A stretch of 64,000 nt of DNA, taken from NCBI GenBank assembly GCA_035559535.1, contig DATMBG010000012.1, positions 1-64,000 of the forward strand, in the 5' to 3' direction. The notes beneath the pieces are model-generated. The model made no database searches. It was given only the letters and a program-made list of their open reading frames with translations, and had not been told where the DNA came from. Of the stretch, positions 44,892 to 52,156 are shown piece by piece. A program made the position numbers and the translations under genes. This DNA is from Candidatus Limnocylindrales bacterium. GTDB taxonomy: Bacteria > Moduliflexota > Moduliflexia > Moduliflexales > JAUQPW01. The stretch's first letter is position 1. Every line of letters begins with the position of its first letter.

Positions 44892-45230
44892 ATGGAAGAA
44901 ATCCGAACGGTAACCCAATTGTCTGAGGTGGAAAAGTCGATTCTCATCTTACTGTATAAAAATCCATCCGGTCTTACCCTTCAACAACTCCAACAAGAGG
45001 TGGGGTGCACACGAGAGGATCTTTACAACCTGGGGAATGATACCTTTCATCTGGAAACCCGGGGAGTGGATCAATATATCAAGCTGATTTATCTTTTTGA
45101 AGATACTTCCCAAAGGCAGGAGAACAGGTGGAAATACCGACTGACCGATCCCGGAATAAAATTTATGAAGAGTGTTCGGGCCTTTGCTTCCGGGCCTTCC
45201 AGACTGCCACTTAAAAAACAGAAGTTGTAA
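44892..45230 (+). CDS. Small protein with a predicted winged-helix fold
   Basis: A 112-residue protein. Residues about 10-45 (LSEVEKSILILLYKNPSGLT then LQQLQQEVGCTREDLYNL) follow the helix-turn-helix pattern of winged-helix regulators, and residues 60-90 (YIKLIYLFEDT ... WKYRLTDPGIKFM) look like the wing, ending with a final helix. It lacks a ligand domain, so it may be a simple DNA-binding protein. The start is preceded by CGGAGATAG. A clear terminator follows. The target is unknown; the inverted repeat in its own leader could be an autoregulatory site. Confidence 0.65.
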   Translation: MEEIRTVTQLSEVEKSILILLYKNPSGLTLQQLQQEVGCTREDLYNLGNDTFHLETRGVDQYIKLIYLFEDTSQRQENRWKYRLTDPGIKFMKSVRAFASGPSRLPLKKQKL

Positions 45231-45321
45231 AAAATAAAAGTTTGTTAATTTTTCCCTTGAAGAAAATAAAAACAAACATATATTAATTTGTGAACCCCAA
45301 CTCATCAGAAAGTGGGTGATT

Positions 45322-45365
45322 AAGCCCCTATCCTGGGTTTCGACTCGGGTTAGGGGTTTTTTTAT
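45322..45365 (+). terminator. Rho-independent terminator after the wHTH gene
   Basis: CCCCTA (45325-45330) pairs with TAGGGG (45351-45356), extended by flanking A-T pairs and inner C-G pairs, and is followed by TTTTTTT. Confidence 0.8.
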
Positions 45366-45596
45366 GCCTTTCCGGGGATGTGTATAAAATTTACTTGAAT
45401 GCCAATTTATGTTTGACGTTCAAAGAAAATGTAGCTATTTTATTCCTGATTTGTAAGAATTTATCCTTTATAACCTTTTTCTATCTAAGCATTCTCCTAT
45501 CCCTTTCCAAGGGAGATTAAAGCGGCCTTACTTTCCCCTAAATCCCTCCTTGCGGAAGGGAGAAGGAGGTTTCTTCTTAAGGAGGATCCGTCGATC
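45366..45596. other. Spacer before the exported helical protein
   Basis: A+T-rich, with a run of ATTTATGTTTGACGTT-like sequence and a C/T-rich tract near the end. No gene or strong repeat is recognised; AAGGAGGATC just before the next ATG is its ribosome-binding site. Confidence 0.4.
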
Positions 45597-46271
45597 ATGA
45601 AAACCAAAATTTTAATTTCGTTTTTACCCATTCTTTTAAGTTTTACTTTCTGGAATCCCCTGGAGCTTTCATCCCGTGAAATTCAACCCCTCAATCGCCA
45701 GGGCTCTCCGGTGGGATTTTATCAGGGAACTCTTAGCAATTTACAGGAAGCGCAGAGAAGTTTTGAAAATAATAATATCGTAGAAGCAACCCTGCGTCTG
45801 GTCCGCGCACGCGAGAACTTGAATAGGCTTCAAAGACAGCTCCAGGAAGCCCAGGATAAGGTGAACGATGCCCTTCAGTTTCTTAATCAGGCAAAACCAG
45901 ATCAGGCCAGGGCTTCGATTACCCTTGCCCTGGATGCCCTGGATCCCAACAAGCAAATCCTGGAATCCAGGCCGGCAATTACTCAACGGGATAGGAGAGA
46001 GAATTTGAAAATGGTAAAAGAGGATTTGCTTCAAGCCCGGGACCGTTTCCGAACCGGAGATATAGCCGGGGCTATTCAAAGTATTCGAACCGCTCAGGAT
46101 ACTCTGGATATTCTACAACAGCAATATCCAGAGTATGGAAATGAAATCCAACAAGCCCAATCTCGACTCAATGAGGCCGTTTACTTTCTCAATCAAAATA
46201 AACCCAGAGAAGCCGCCAACGCTGTAAAAGGTGTGGTCGATATTTTAGAGCCTCTTCGAGAAGGATCGTAA
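45597..46271 (+). CDS. Exported alpha-helical protein with internal duplication
   Basis: A 224-residue protein with a signal peptide (MKTKILISFLPILLSFTF..., cleavage near residue 25). The mature part is helical and appears duplicated: an early segment (about residues 45-105, LSNLQEAQRSFENNNIVEAT ... VNDALQFLNQAKPDQARASI) resembles a later one (about 140-215, VKEDLLQARDRFRTGDIAGA ... LNEAVYFLNQNKPREAANAV). These are TPR-like or four-helix repeats. No family is recognised with certainty. AAGGAGG precedes the start by 10 bases. It stands alone between two terminator-like spacers. Confidence 0.7.
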   Translation: MKTKILISFLPILLSFTFWNPLELSSREIQPLNRQGSPVGFYQGTLSNLQEAQRSFENNNIVEATLRLVRARENLNRLQRQLQEAQDKVNDALQFLNQAKPDQARASITLALDALDPNKQILESRPAITQRDRRENLKMVKEDLLQARDRFRTGDIAGAIQSIRTAQDTLDILQQQYPEYGNEIQQAQSRLNEAVYFLNQNKPREAANAVKGVVDILEPLREGS

Positions 46272-46347
46272 AGATAGGGGACCGCGGGTTCAAGACCCAC
46301 AGCCTGTGGGGTTAACAAACAAAAATTAAATTTTTAACTTAAAACAC

Positions 46348-46375
46348 TTGACAGAGTTCTCTCACTTCCTATAGA
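46348..46375 (+). promoter_or_regulatory. Promoter of the small two-gene unit
   Basis: TTGACA (46348-46353) and TATAGA (46370-46375), 16 bases apart, are close to consensus. The leader would be about 53 bases. Confidence 0.72.
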
Positions 46376-46434
46376 GTAGAGAATCCAGAGAAGGGGTAGC
46401 TTATAGATTAATTCTTGCCAGGGGAGGTTTTCTT

Positions 46435-46749
46435 ATGGAGAGAAGTAGAAGGAAAATTTTTTCTTCGAGAGGAGAAGGTTTAAACCGGAAACAAATGTCG
46501 GAACTTGTGGAGGTTATTACCTCTCTAAAGGAGGAATCTTCAGAAAGTTTAAAACGACTTCCCACCGGTTTTAAAGAGACCACCGCCCGATCAACCCTCC
46601 TGAATCCAATGACAAAAGCCAGAGGGTATAAGTTTTATCTTTTCAATTTAATGAGTAATGCCTTTTTAGCCTACATTCATTTGCTATCGGGCAAACTGCA
46701 GAATTTAAATACAAAAGCCGATGAGGCTTTGAAAATTATAAAATCTTAA
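46435..46749 (+). CDS. Small helical protein of unknown function
   Basis: A 104-residue basic protein, mostly helical, with a charged N-terminus (MERSRRKIFSS), a serine/lysine-rich middle (SLKEESSESLKRLP) and a mildly hydrophobic C-terminal helix (FYLFNLMSNAFLAYIHLLSG). GGGGAGG precedes the ATG. It forms a two-gene unit with the coiled-coil protein that starts 18 bases later. No family is recognised; phasin-like or stress-related partners are only guesses. Confidence 0.6.
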   Translation: MERSRRKIFSSRGEGLNRKQMSELVEVITSLKEESSESLKRLPTGFKETTARSTLLNPMTKARGYKFYLFNLMSNAFLAYIHLLSGKLQNLNTKADEALKIIKS

Positions 46750-46767
46750 CGGGTAAGGAGAGTCGGT

Positions 46768-47103
46768 ATGATGCGAGAGATTCTTGAGGGGTTGAAAAAC
46801 TTGGCGAACATCAATAAATCCGTCGAAGAGTTAGAGAAGAAAATGGATCGCATGATAGACGGGATGGAGAACATTCGAAATAATATAGGGCATGTAGATC
46901 GGCGTGTGGTTCGGCTTGAAGAAGCTCGGAACTCGATCCAAGCCGATGTGAAATCTTCTCTCATGGAAGAGCTTACGCACATGATGATCGGCATGAATGA
47001 TAAAATAAATAACCTCGAAGATAAATATAATGACTTAAAAAAGGAAGTTGAGCGTGTTTCCCGAAGTCGTAAGAAAAAACGAAGGAATCCACTTGGCCTA
47101 TAG
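46768..47103 (+). CDS. Small coiled-coil protein
   Basis: A 111-residue protein that is almost wholly coiled coil (about residues 5-98, with heptads such as VEELEKKMDRMIDGMENI and INNLEDKYNDLKKEVERV). It ends in a strongly basic tail (SRSRKKKRRNPLGL) that could bind nucleic acid or acidic lipids. AAGGAGAG lies before two consecutive ATG codons. It converges on the GlcG/HbpS-like gene across a large palindromic repeat. Function unknown. Confidence 0.65.
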   Translation: MMREILEGLKNLANINKSVEELEKKMDRMIDGMENIRNNIGHVDRRVVRLEEARNSIQADVKSSLMEELTHMMIGMNDKINNLEDKYNDLKKEVERVSRSRKKKRRNPLGL

Positions 47104-47114
47104 AGACCCGGGTT

Positions 47115-47277
47115 TTGGGACGTAGGGGCTTAGGGACGCGGGGACGCAGGGACACGGGGACGCGAGGATGCAGGGACTGGGAAAAACAAACTGGGAAAAA
47201 CAGAATTTAAGGAGGCAAGAACATAAGGAATTCTGTCTCCGCGTCTCCGTGTCCCCGTGTCCCTGCATCCCCGCGTC
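47115..47277. repeat. Palindromic octamer-array element, copy 3 (GGGACGCG type)
   Basis: The left arm has tandem GGGGACGC/GGGACACG-type units (47117-47176). The core has a tandem 12-base repeat CTGGGAAAAACA and an inner inverted pair CAGAATT/AATTCTG. The right arm has the inverted units (GTCTCCGCGTCTCCGTGTCC, 47235-47254, onward to 47277). The architecture equals that of 15301-15435 with a different unit. It fills the spacer between converging genes. Confidence 0.82.
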
Positions 47278-47283
47278 AAAAAG

Positions 47284-47874
47284 TTATTTTGATACCTCTT
47301 TTGCAAAGACATCTAACGCGGCTCGACAGGCTTCTGCATCTTGATCCCCTCGGGCTCCACTCGCTCCACATGCCCCGATGACTTCCTCACCCACTTTGAT
47401 GGGAAGTCCCCCTTCCAGGATAACGATCCCGGGGATGTTCTGGATTCCATAGGCCCGACCTCCAGGTTGGGCGATTTCTTGAAATGCTTTGGTTTCCCTT
47501 TGGAAGGCAACGGCAGTATGGGCTTTACCCATGGCAATTTGAATACTTCCTAAGAAAGCTCCATCCATACGATGGAAAGCTAAAAGATTACCGCCGTCAT
47601 CGACGATGGCAATATTTAACTTCCAGCCGTTCTCCCGCGCCTTAGCCTCCGCAGCTTCTAGCATTTTTTTAGCCAATTCCAGGGTTAAGGTTTTCCGATC
47701 CCGAAGAAGACTGCCGGTTTGACCCGTTTGGGATTGACCGGCTTGGGGTTGGCTTGCCTGGGGCTGACCGGACTGGGGTTGACCGGTTTGCTGTTGAGCA
47801 AAGGCTATAAAATCTAAAGCCGTTAAGGCTATAGTTACTATAACAAAAAGTTTCCAAAGGTTCAATTTTTGCAT
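47284..47874 (-). CDS. GlcG/HbpS-family heme-binding-like protein, exported
   Basis: A 196-residue protein: signal peptide (MQKLNLWKLFVIVTIALTAL..., cleavage near FAQ at about residue 26), a low-complexity linker of tandem QTGQPQSGQ-type repeats (about residues 27-55), then a DUF336/GlcG domain (about 60-195: LTLELAKKMLEAAEAKA, IAIVDDGGNLLAFHRMDGA, GKAHTAVAF, GGLPIKVGEEVIGACGASG). HbpS homologues bind heme and sense redox stress, and glcG accompanies glycolate oxidase genes, which lie about 19 kb away here. Start ATG 47874 is chosen because GGGAGGTGAC precedes it; a longer frame lacks a signal peptide. Confidence 0.87.
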   Translation of the reverse strand: MQKLNLWKLFVIVTIALTALDFIAFAQQQTGQPQSGQPQASQPQAGQSQTGQTGSLLRDRKTLTLELAKKMLEAAEAKARENGWKLNIAIVDDGGNLLAFHRMDGAFLGSIQIAMGKAHTAVAFQRETKAFQEIAQPGGRAYGIQNIPGIVILEGGLPIKVGEEVIGACGASGARGDQDAEACRAALDVFAKEVSK

Positions 47875-48158
47875 AGTCACCTCCCTGGTTAGGAGGTCTT
47901 GAGAGGTCTCATCGCGAAACGGACCCCTCAAGACCTGAAAATGCCTGTTTCTGATAGCCCGTTTAAGGAAGACCTAAAACCGACTTGATTAAGCAGAACT
48001 TTAGCCTGCTAAGATAATATTTCATGACCTTTTGATCCCTTCGTCAAGGATTAACGCTAAAAAAATCTTAACTCTTCAGGCTCTTGCCCTTCTCCCCCAG
48101 CATGGAGAGGGACCAGGGGTGCGGGGAAGGGGAAGAAGGCAAAACGTTACAAAAAATC
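47875..48158. other. Spacer between the GlcG-like gene and moxR
   Basis: It holds the ribosome-binding site of the GlcG-like gene and an inverted pair TCTTGAGAGGTC...GACCCCTCAAGA (about 47898-47934) upstream of it, plus C-rich repeat remnants near 48090-48140. No gene. Confidence 0.4.
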
Positions 48159-49097
48159 TTAAATGGGTACCGGGACACTTTCCAAAACCTCTTGGATGGC
48201 GGATTCCGCATCTTCATAGGTTCCCATCGAGCCTAGTTCAGTATTCAGGACCACCCGGTGGGCCAGTACAGGGACGGCTAAATTCTTAATATCATCCGGG
48301 ATACAGTAATCCCGCCCTTCCATAAGCGCCAGGGCTTTTGCGGCTTTACAAAGAATCAATCCTCCCCGAGGACTGGCCCCGAGCTTGAAAACTTTGGATT
48401 TGCGGGTCATTCCCAAGATGGCCAGGACATAGTCCAATAAACTATCCTCCATTTTAACCTGATCTACCCGTTTCTGCAATTCGAGGATTTCTTCGGCGGT
48501 CAAAACCGGTTTTAAATCTTCCACAGCAGTATGTAACCGCTGATTTTGAAGGATCTTCTTTTCATCGGCCTCCGACGGGTACCCAATTCGAATGCGCATC
48601 ATAAAGCGATCCAATTGAGACTCCGGAAGTGGATACGTTCCATGATGTTCGATGGGATTCTGGGTTGCCACCACCATAAAAGGTTGAGGAAGGGGATAAC
48701 TGATATTATCTACCGAGACCTGGGCATCGCTCATGGCTTCCAGTAAGCAGCTCTGGGTCTTTGGAGTCGTTCGGTTGATCTCGTCGGCCAGGATCACATG
48801 GGCAAAAATAGGCCCTTTTTTAAATTCAAATTCTCCCTTCTGTTGATTATAAATGGACACTCCAATGATATCCGAAGGAAGTAAATCACTGGTAAACTGG
48901 ATACGATGAAACGTACAGTGGATAGACCTGGCCAGAGCATGGGCTAAGGTAGTTTTCCCAATCCCTGGTACATCCTCAATGAGAAGGTGGCCTCTGGCAA
49001 GAAGGGTCGTCAGGGCCAGCCTGATTACCTGAGCCTTCCCGATAACGGCCCTCTCAATATTATCTTGAAGTTTTTTGAGCCTGGCTTGAAGTTCCAT
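48159..49097 (-). CDS. MoxR-family AAA ATPase
   Basis: A 312-residue AAA+ ATPase of the MoxR family, chaperone-like proteins that mature enzyme complexes. Walker A is EDVPGIGKTT, Walker B is ILADEINRTTPK, sensor 1 is VVATQNPIEHHGTYPLPES, and LGASPRGGLILCKAAKALA follows near the end. The start at ATG 49097 (MELQARLKK) matches the family; an upstream TTG would add 12 residues. MoxR genes usually sit beside a DUF58 (von Willebrand-like) gene and a transglutaminase-like gene, but none is adjacent here, so this is an orphan or its partners are elsewhere. Confidence 0.93.
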   Translation of the reverse strand: MELQARLKKLQDNIERAVIGKAQVIRLALTTLLARGHLLIEDVPGIGKTTLAHALARSIHCTFHRIQFTSDLLPSDIIGVSIYNQQKGEFEFKKGPIFAHVILADEINRTTPKTQSCLLEAMSDAQVSVDNISYPLPQPFMVVATQNPIEHHGTYPLPESQLDRFMMRIRIGYPSEADEKKILQNQRLHTAVEDLKPVLTAEEILELQKRVDQVKMEDSLLDYVLAILGMTRKSKVFKLGASPRGGLILCKAAKALALMEGRDYCIPDDIKNLAVPVLAHRVVLNTELGSMGTYEDAESAIQEVLESVPVPI

Positions 49098-49280
49098 CCC
49101 TTCTATGCTATAGCCCCTGTTTTGAAATGTCAAGCCTGTACCTGAGGATATAAACCTTGACAGAAAGCTGGTACCTAAGTACCCTATAAAGTAGATACCT
49201 GTAGTTTATCTGTGGCCTGTTGTTTGCATAACTACCTGGGAAGAGGTAGCTTACAAGGGGACCCGGATAACAGACCGAGC

Positions 49281-50072
49281 ATGAAAAATCTGGTTTCATC
49301 CATCGGGAGTTCCATCATAGAATTTAGTAATTATGTAGGACGGCTTTTGTTTTTCTTAGCCGATACGTTTAGATGGACTTTTGTACCTCCTTTTCTTATT
49401 CGAGAAACCATTAAACAAATTTATCTTATTGGAGTCAAATCTATTAGTTTAACTTCCATATCGGCCCTGGCCATAGGTTTAGTTTTGGCCATGCAGACCA
49501 TCTGGATTCTGTCGAAATTTGGGGCCATCAATTACCTGGCTGCGGTCGTAGGGCTTGCCATAGTTAAGGAGTTGGGTCCTGTGGTAACGGCGCTCATGGT
49601 GGCAGGAAGGGCGGGTTCGGGAATCAGTGCTGAACTGGGTTCCATGAAGGTAACCCGACAAATCGATGCCCTCCGGGTATCCGCCGTCAATCCCACGAAA
49701 TACCTGGTAACCACACGGGTAATAGCCTGTATGATAAGTCTTCCCATTTTAACCGTGTTTGCAGATGCCTTAGGAATCCTGGGGGGTTGGTTGATCGGGG
49801 TGAGTCTCGGAGGGATTAACTCCCGACTTTACTGGGATACGACCCTTCGCTATGTTACCCTGGATACGGATTTGATTCCAGGGCTTTTTAAAACCATTTT
49901 TTTTGGGCTGATTATCGGCGTGGTAGGTTGTTTCCATGGCTTTAATACCTCGGGTGGGACCGAAGGTGTAGGTCTCTCCACCACCTCTACGGTGGTTTCT
50001 GCTTCGCTGATGATTTTAATCTCTGATGTTTTTTTGACCCGACTTTTGCAACTGTTTATTGAGGGAATTTAA
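49281..50072 (+). CDS. mlaE: Mla/Mce-type lipid transport permease MlaE
   Basis: A 263-residue inner-membrane permease of the MlaE/YrbE family, which works with MlaF and an Mce protein to move phospholipids between the membranes. About five helices and the family segments IGLVLAMQTIWILSKFGA, VVTALMVAGRAGSGISAELG and TRVIACMISLPIL are visible. Start ATG 49281 gives the usual length; the in-frame extension to 49212 has no Shine-Dalgarno and unrelated residues. The stop TAA is directly followed by the ATG of mlaF. Confidence 0.92.
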   Translation: MKNLVSSIGSSIIEFSNYVGRLLFFLADTFRWTFVPPFLIRETIKQIYLIGVKSISLTSISALAIGLVLAMQTIWILSKFGAINYLAAVVGLAIVKELGPVVTALMVAGRAGSGISAELGSMKVTRQIDALRVSAVNPTKYLVTTRVIACMISLPILTVFADALGILGGWLIGVSLGGINSRLYWDTTLRYVTLDTDLIPGLFKTIFFGLIIGVVGCFHGFNTSGGTEGVGLSTTSTVVSASLMILISDVFLTRLLQLFIEGI

Positions 50073-50882
50073 ATGCCCAATTTGGAAACTCCGGAAATTT
50101 TCGATCTGACTACCCTACAGGCAAACCCTGAGGAAATCATTATCATGCAGGGAATCAAAAAGTCCTTCAACAGTCAGGAGGTGTTGAGGGGAGTTGATTT
50201 AACCATCCATCGAGGAGAAACCCTGGTTATCCTGGGGAGAAGCGGCGGGGGCAAGTCTGTTCTGGTCAGCATGCTGGTAGGGCTTCTCACACCCGATGAA
50301 GGGAGTATTCTCATAGAGAACCAGGATGTGACCCAGTTTCAAAGTGAAAAGGAGTGGAATCAAGTTCGGTTGAAAATCGGCTTCCTGTTTCAAGGCGCTG
50401 CCCTTTATGATTCCATGACCGTCGGAGAAAATGTGGCCTTTCCTTTAAGACAACATACCAAACTTTCGGAAGATGAGATTCAAAGGCTGGTAGCTGAAAA
50501 GTTAAAATGGGTGGAGCTGGAAGGAATCGAAGATAAAATGCCCTCCGAGCTCAGTGGCGGTATGCAAAAGCGGGTTGGCCTGGCCAGGACCATGGCTTTA
50601 AATCCTAAAATTATTATCTATGATGAACCCACCACCGGCCTGGATCCGGTCACTTCGGATACTATTGCCGAGTTGATTCGGAATCTTCAGCAAGAATTTC
50701 AAGTCACTTCTATTGTGGTAACCCACGATATTCGAACGACTTTTTATGTGGCAGATCGAATTGCCATGTTGCACGAAGGAAAAATTCTTACTGTGGGAAC
50801 GGTGGATGAAATCCAGAATAGCCCTTATCAAGAAGTCCAACAATTTATCCATGGGACTCGGAGAGGGAAGAAAAAAGGATGA
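50073..50882 (+). CDS. mlaF: Mla/Mce-type lipid transport ATPase MlaF
   Basis: A 269-residue ABC ATPase for lipid transport. Walker A is GRSGGGKS, the signature is LSGGMQKRVGLART, Walker B is IIIYDEPTTGLDP, and the H-loop is VVTHDIRT. The residues SGGGKS and SGGMQKR are typical of the MlaF branch. It starts at the base after the mlaE stop. Its own stop codon lies inside the left arm of a strong hairpin that separates it from mlaD. Confidence 0.94.
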   Translation: MPNLETPEIFDLTTLQANPEEIIIMQGIKKSFNSQEVLRGVDLTIHRGETLVILGRSGGGKSVLVSMLVGLLTPDEGSILIENQDVTQFQSEKEWNQVRLKIGFLFQGAALYDSMTVGENVAFPLRQHTKLSEDEIQRLVAEKLKWVELEGIEDKMPSELSGGMQKRVGLARTMALNPKIIIYDEPTTGLDPVTSDTIAELIRNLQQEFQVTSIVVTHDIRTTFYVADRIAMLHEGKILTVGTVDEIQNSPYQEVQQFIHGTRRGKKKG

Positions 50883-50945
50883 ATTATAAAAGATGAAGGA
50901 GGAAACTGGGCTAGACCTCTCCTTCCTCCTTTATAATTCATCCTT
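50875..50945 (+). promoter_or_regulatory. Hairpin between mlaF and mlaD
   Basis: AAGGATGAATTATAAA (50875-50890) pairs perfectly over 16 bp with TTTATAATTCATCCTT (50930-50945). Inside, GGAGGAA (50898-50904) pairs with TTCCTCC (50923-50929) after a 7-base bulge. The stem contains the mlaF stop codon. Only 12 bases separate it from the mlaD ATG, which has no evident Shine-Dalgarno, so the stem may set the MlaF:MlaD ratio. Confidence 0.65.
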
Positions 50946-50957
50946 GATCCTATTATC

Positions 50958-52076
50958 ATGGCAAAGAAGAAATTTCCCTATGCAGAAACCCTCGTGGGTG
51001 CATTTATTCTTAGTGGTTTGATTGTTCTGTTTTTGATGATCCTTTTTGTCGGCAGTAAACAGAACTTGTTGGAAGGAAGGTTTAAAGTCCAGGCTATTTT
51101 CAGCAGGGTGGGAGGACTTCGGGTCGATTCTCCGGTAAGACTGGCAGGCATCGAAGTCGGAAATGTGGAAGATCTGCGGTTTAATGGCCAAGGGAAAATC
51201 GTGGTTACCATGAGTATTCAACAAAGGTACCGGGAACAGATCCGAAAAGACTCTCTGGCTACCATTGGATCGGTAGGTTTGCTGGGAGATCGAACGGTAG
51301 AAATTAAGGTGGGCTCTCCAGATGCCGAAATAGCCCCTCCAGGCAGTGTGCTTCCTTCTCAAGATGCCTTTGAAATTACAGAGGTTCTAGATCAAATCGG
51401 ACCGGCTATTGAAGACGCGAAGAAAATCATGGCTAATGTGGTTACGGTTACAGAAAAACTCAAATCCCAGGGGAATACCCTGAGCTCTGCTATGGATCAT
51501 GCCAATGAGATCCTGGAAAAGGTTAATACGGGTAAAGGGACGTTGGGAGCCCTTATTAGCGATCCAACACTCTACCAACAGGTCACGGACCTGCTTGGGA
51601 ATAGCAAAAAGGTGGTCAGTAGACTGGAAGTGGCCGCTCAACGAATTGAAGGACTCACAGCCCAACTCTCTAAACTAACACCTAACCTCCAAACTACCAT
51701 GAATAACTTCCAGGAAAGTTCTGCCTACATCAAGGAAAGCTCCGCCGCCTTAAAAGAATCTCTGGAACAGTTCCCGACTCTGGTTAAAAAAGGAGATAAG
51801 ATCCTGGATAATGTGGTGGTTACTTCGGAGAATATTCGAAAAGCTTCTTCGAATATCCCGGAGATCGTCCATACCGGTCAAGAAGCCGTCGATGGTGCAA
51901 ACAAAGTCATGGAGGCTGCACAGAAACATTGGCTCCTGCGTGGCTATGTGGATAGAGAAGAATCGGCCAAAGTGATCACCATGGATAAACGAGATCAGCC
52001 GTACCCTCATGAAACCCCGGGTTCGCTAAACCGGCCGGAACCTGTCGCAGAGAAGGCTAAAAAATCAACGAAGTAA
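50958..52076 (+). CDS. mlaD: Mce-domain lipid transport protein MlaD
   Basis: A 372-residue protein anchored by one N-terminal helix (VGAFILSGLIVLFLMILFVG) with a periplasmic Mce domain (about 35-125: FSRVGGLRVDSPVRLAGIEVG, IGSVGLLGDRTVEI). The C-terminal region (about 135-330) is helical, with VNTGKGTLGALISDPTLY and repeated NFQES/IKESSAALKES heptads, likely a helical bundle or needle as in longer Mce proteins. It binds and moves phospholipids with MlaEF. No mlaC or mlaB gene follows; a TPR lipoprotein gene does. Its stop codon overlaps a 61-base palindromic repeat. Confidence 0.92.
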   Translation: MAKKKFPYAETLVGAFILSGLIVLFLMILFVGSKQNLLEGRFKVQAIFSRVGGLRVDSPVRLAGIEVGNVEDLRFNGQGKIVVTMSIQQRYREQIRKDSLATIGSVGLLGDRTVEIKVGSPDAEIAPPGSVLPSQDAFEITEVLDQIGPAIEDAKKIMANVVTVTEKLKSQGNTLSSAMDHANEILEKVNTGKGTLGALISDPTLYQQVTDLLGNSKKVVSRLEVAAQRIEGLTAQLSKLTPNLQTTMNNFQESSAYIKESSAALKESLEQFPTLVKKGDKILDNVVVTSENIRKASSNIPEIVHTGQEAVDGANKVMEAAQKHWLLRGYVDREESAKVITMDKRDQPYPHETPGSLNRPEPVAEKAKKSTK

Positions 52077-52133
52077 AACGCACTACGTAAAACGTAATAG
52101 GAGACGGTGAACGCTTTACGTAGTGCGTTTTAC
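52073..52133. repeat. Long hairpin repeat with 19-bp perfect arms
   Basis: GTAAAACGCACTACGTAAA (52073-52091) pairs perfectly with TTTACGTAGTGCGTTTTAC (52115-52133). Further inner C-G pairs and a 17-base loop (about 52095-52111) complete it. AAAACGTA-type words also occur at about 28493 and 32034, so it is the best-kept member of a dispersed motif family. Confidence 0.82.
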
Positions 52134-52156
52134 GGTTTATCTCTACGTTTTACATT

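Noticed and set aside
46290-46312. Sequence GGGTTCAAGACCC resembling a tRNA T arm
   Set aside because: No acceptor, D or anticodon arms can be built around it; it is a short hairpin pair only.
48159-49133. A full MoxR/DUF58/transglutaminase cluster
   Set aside because: Only moxR is present; neighbours on both sides are unrelated and read differently.
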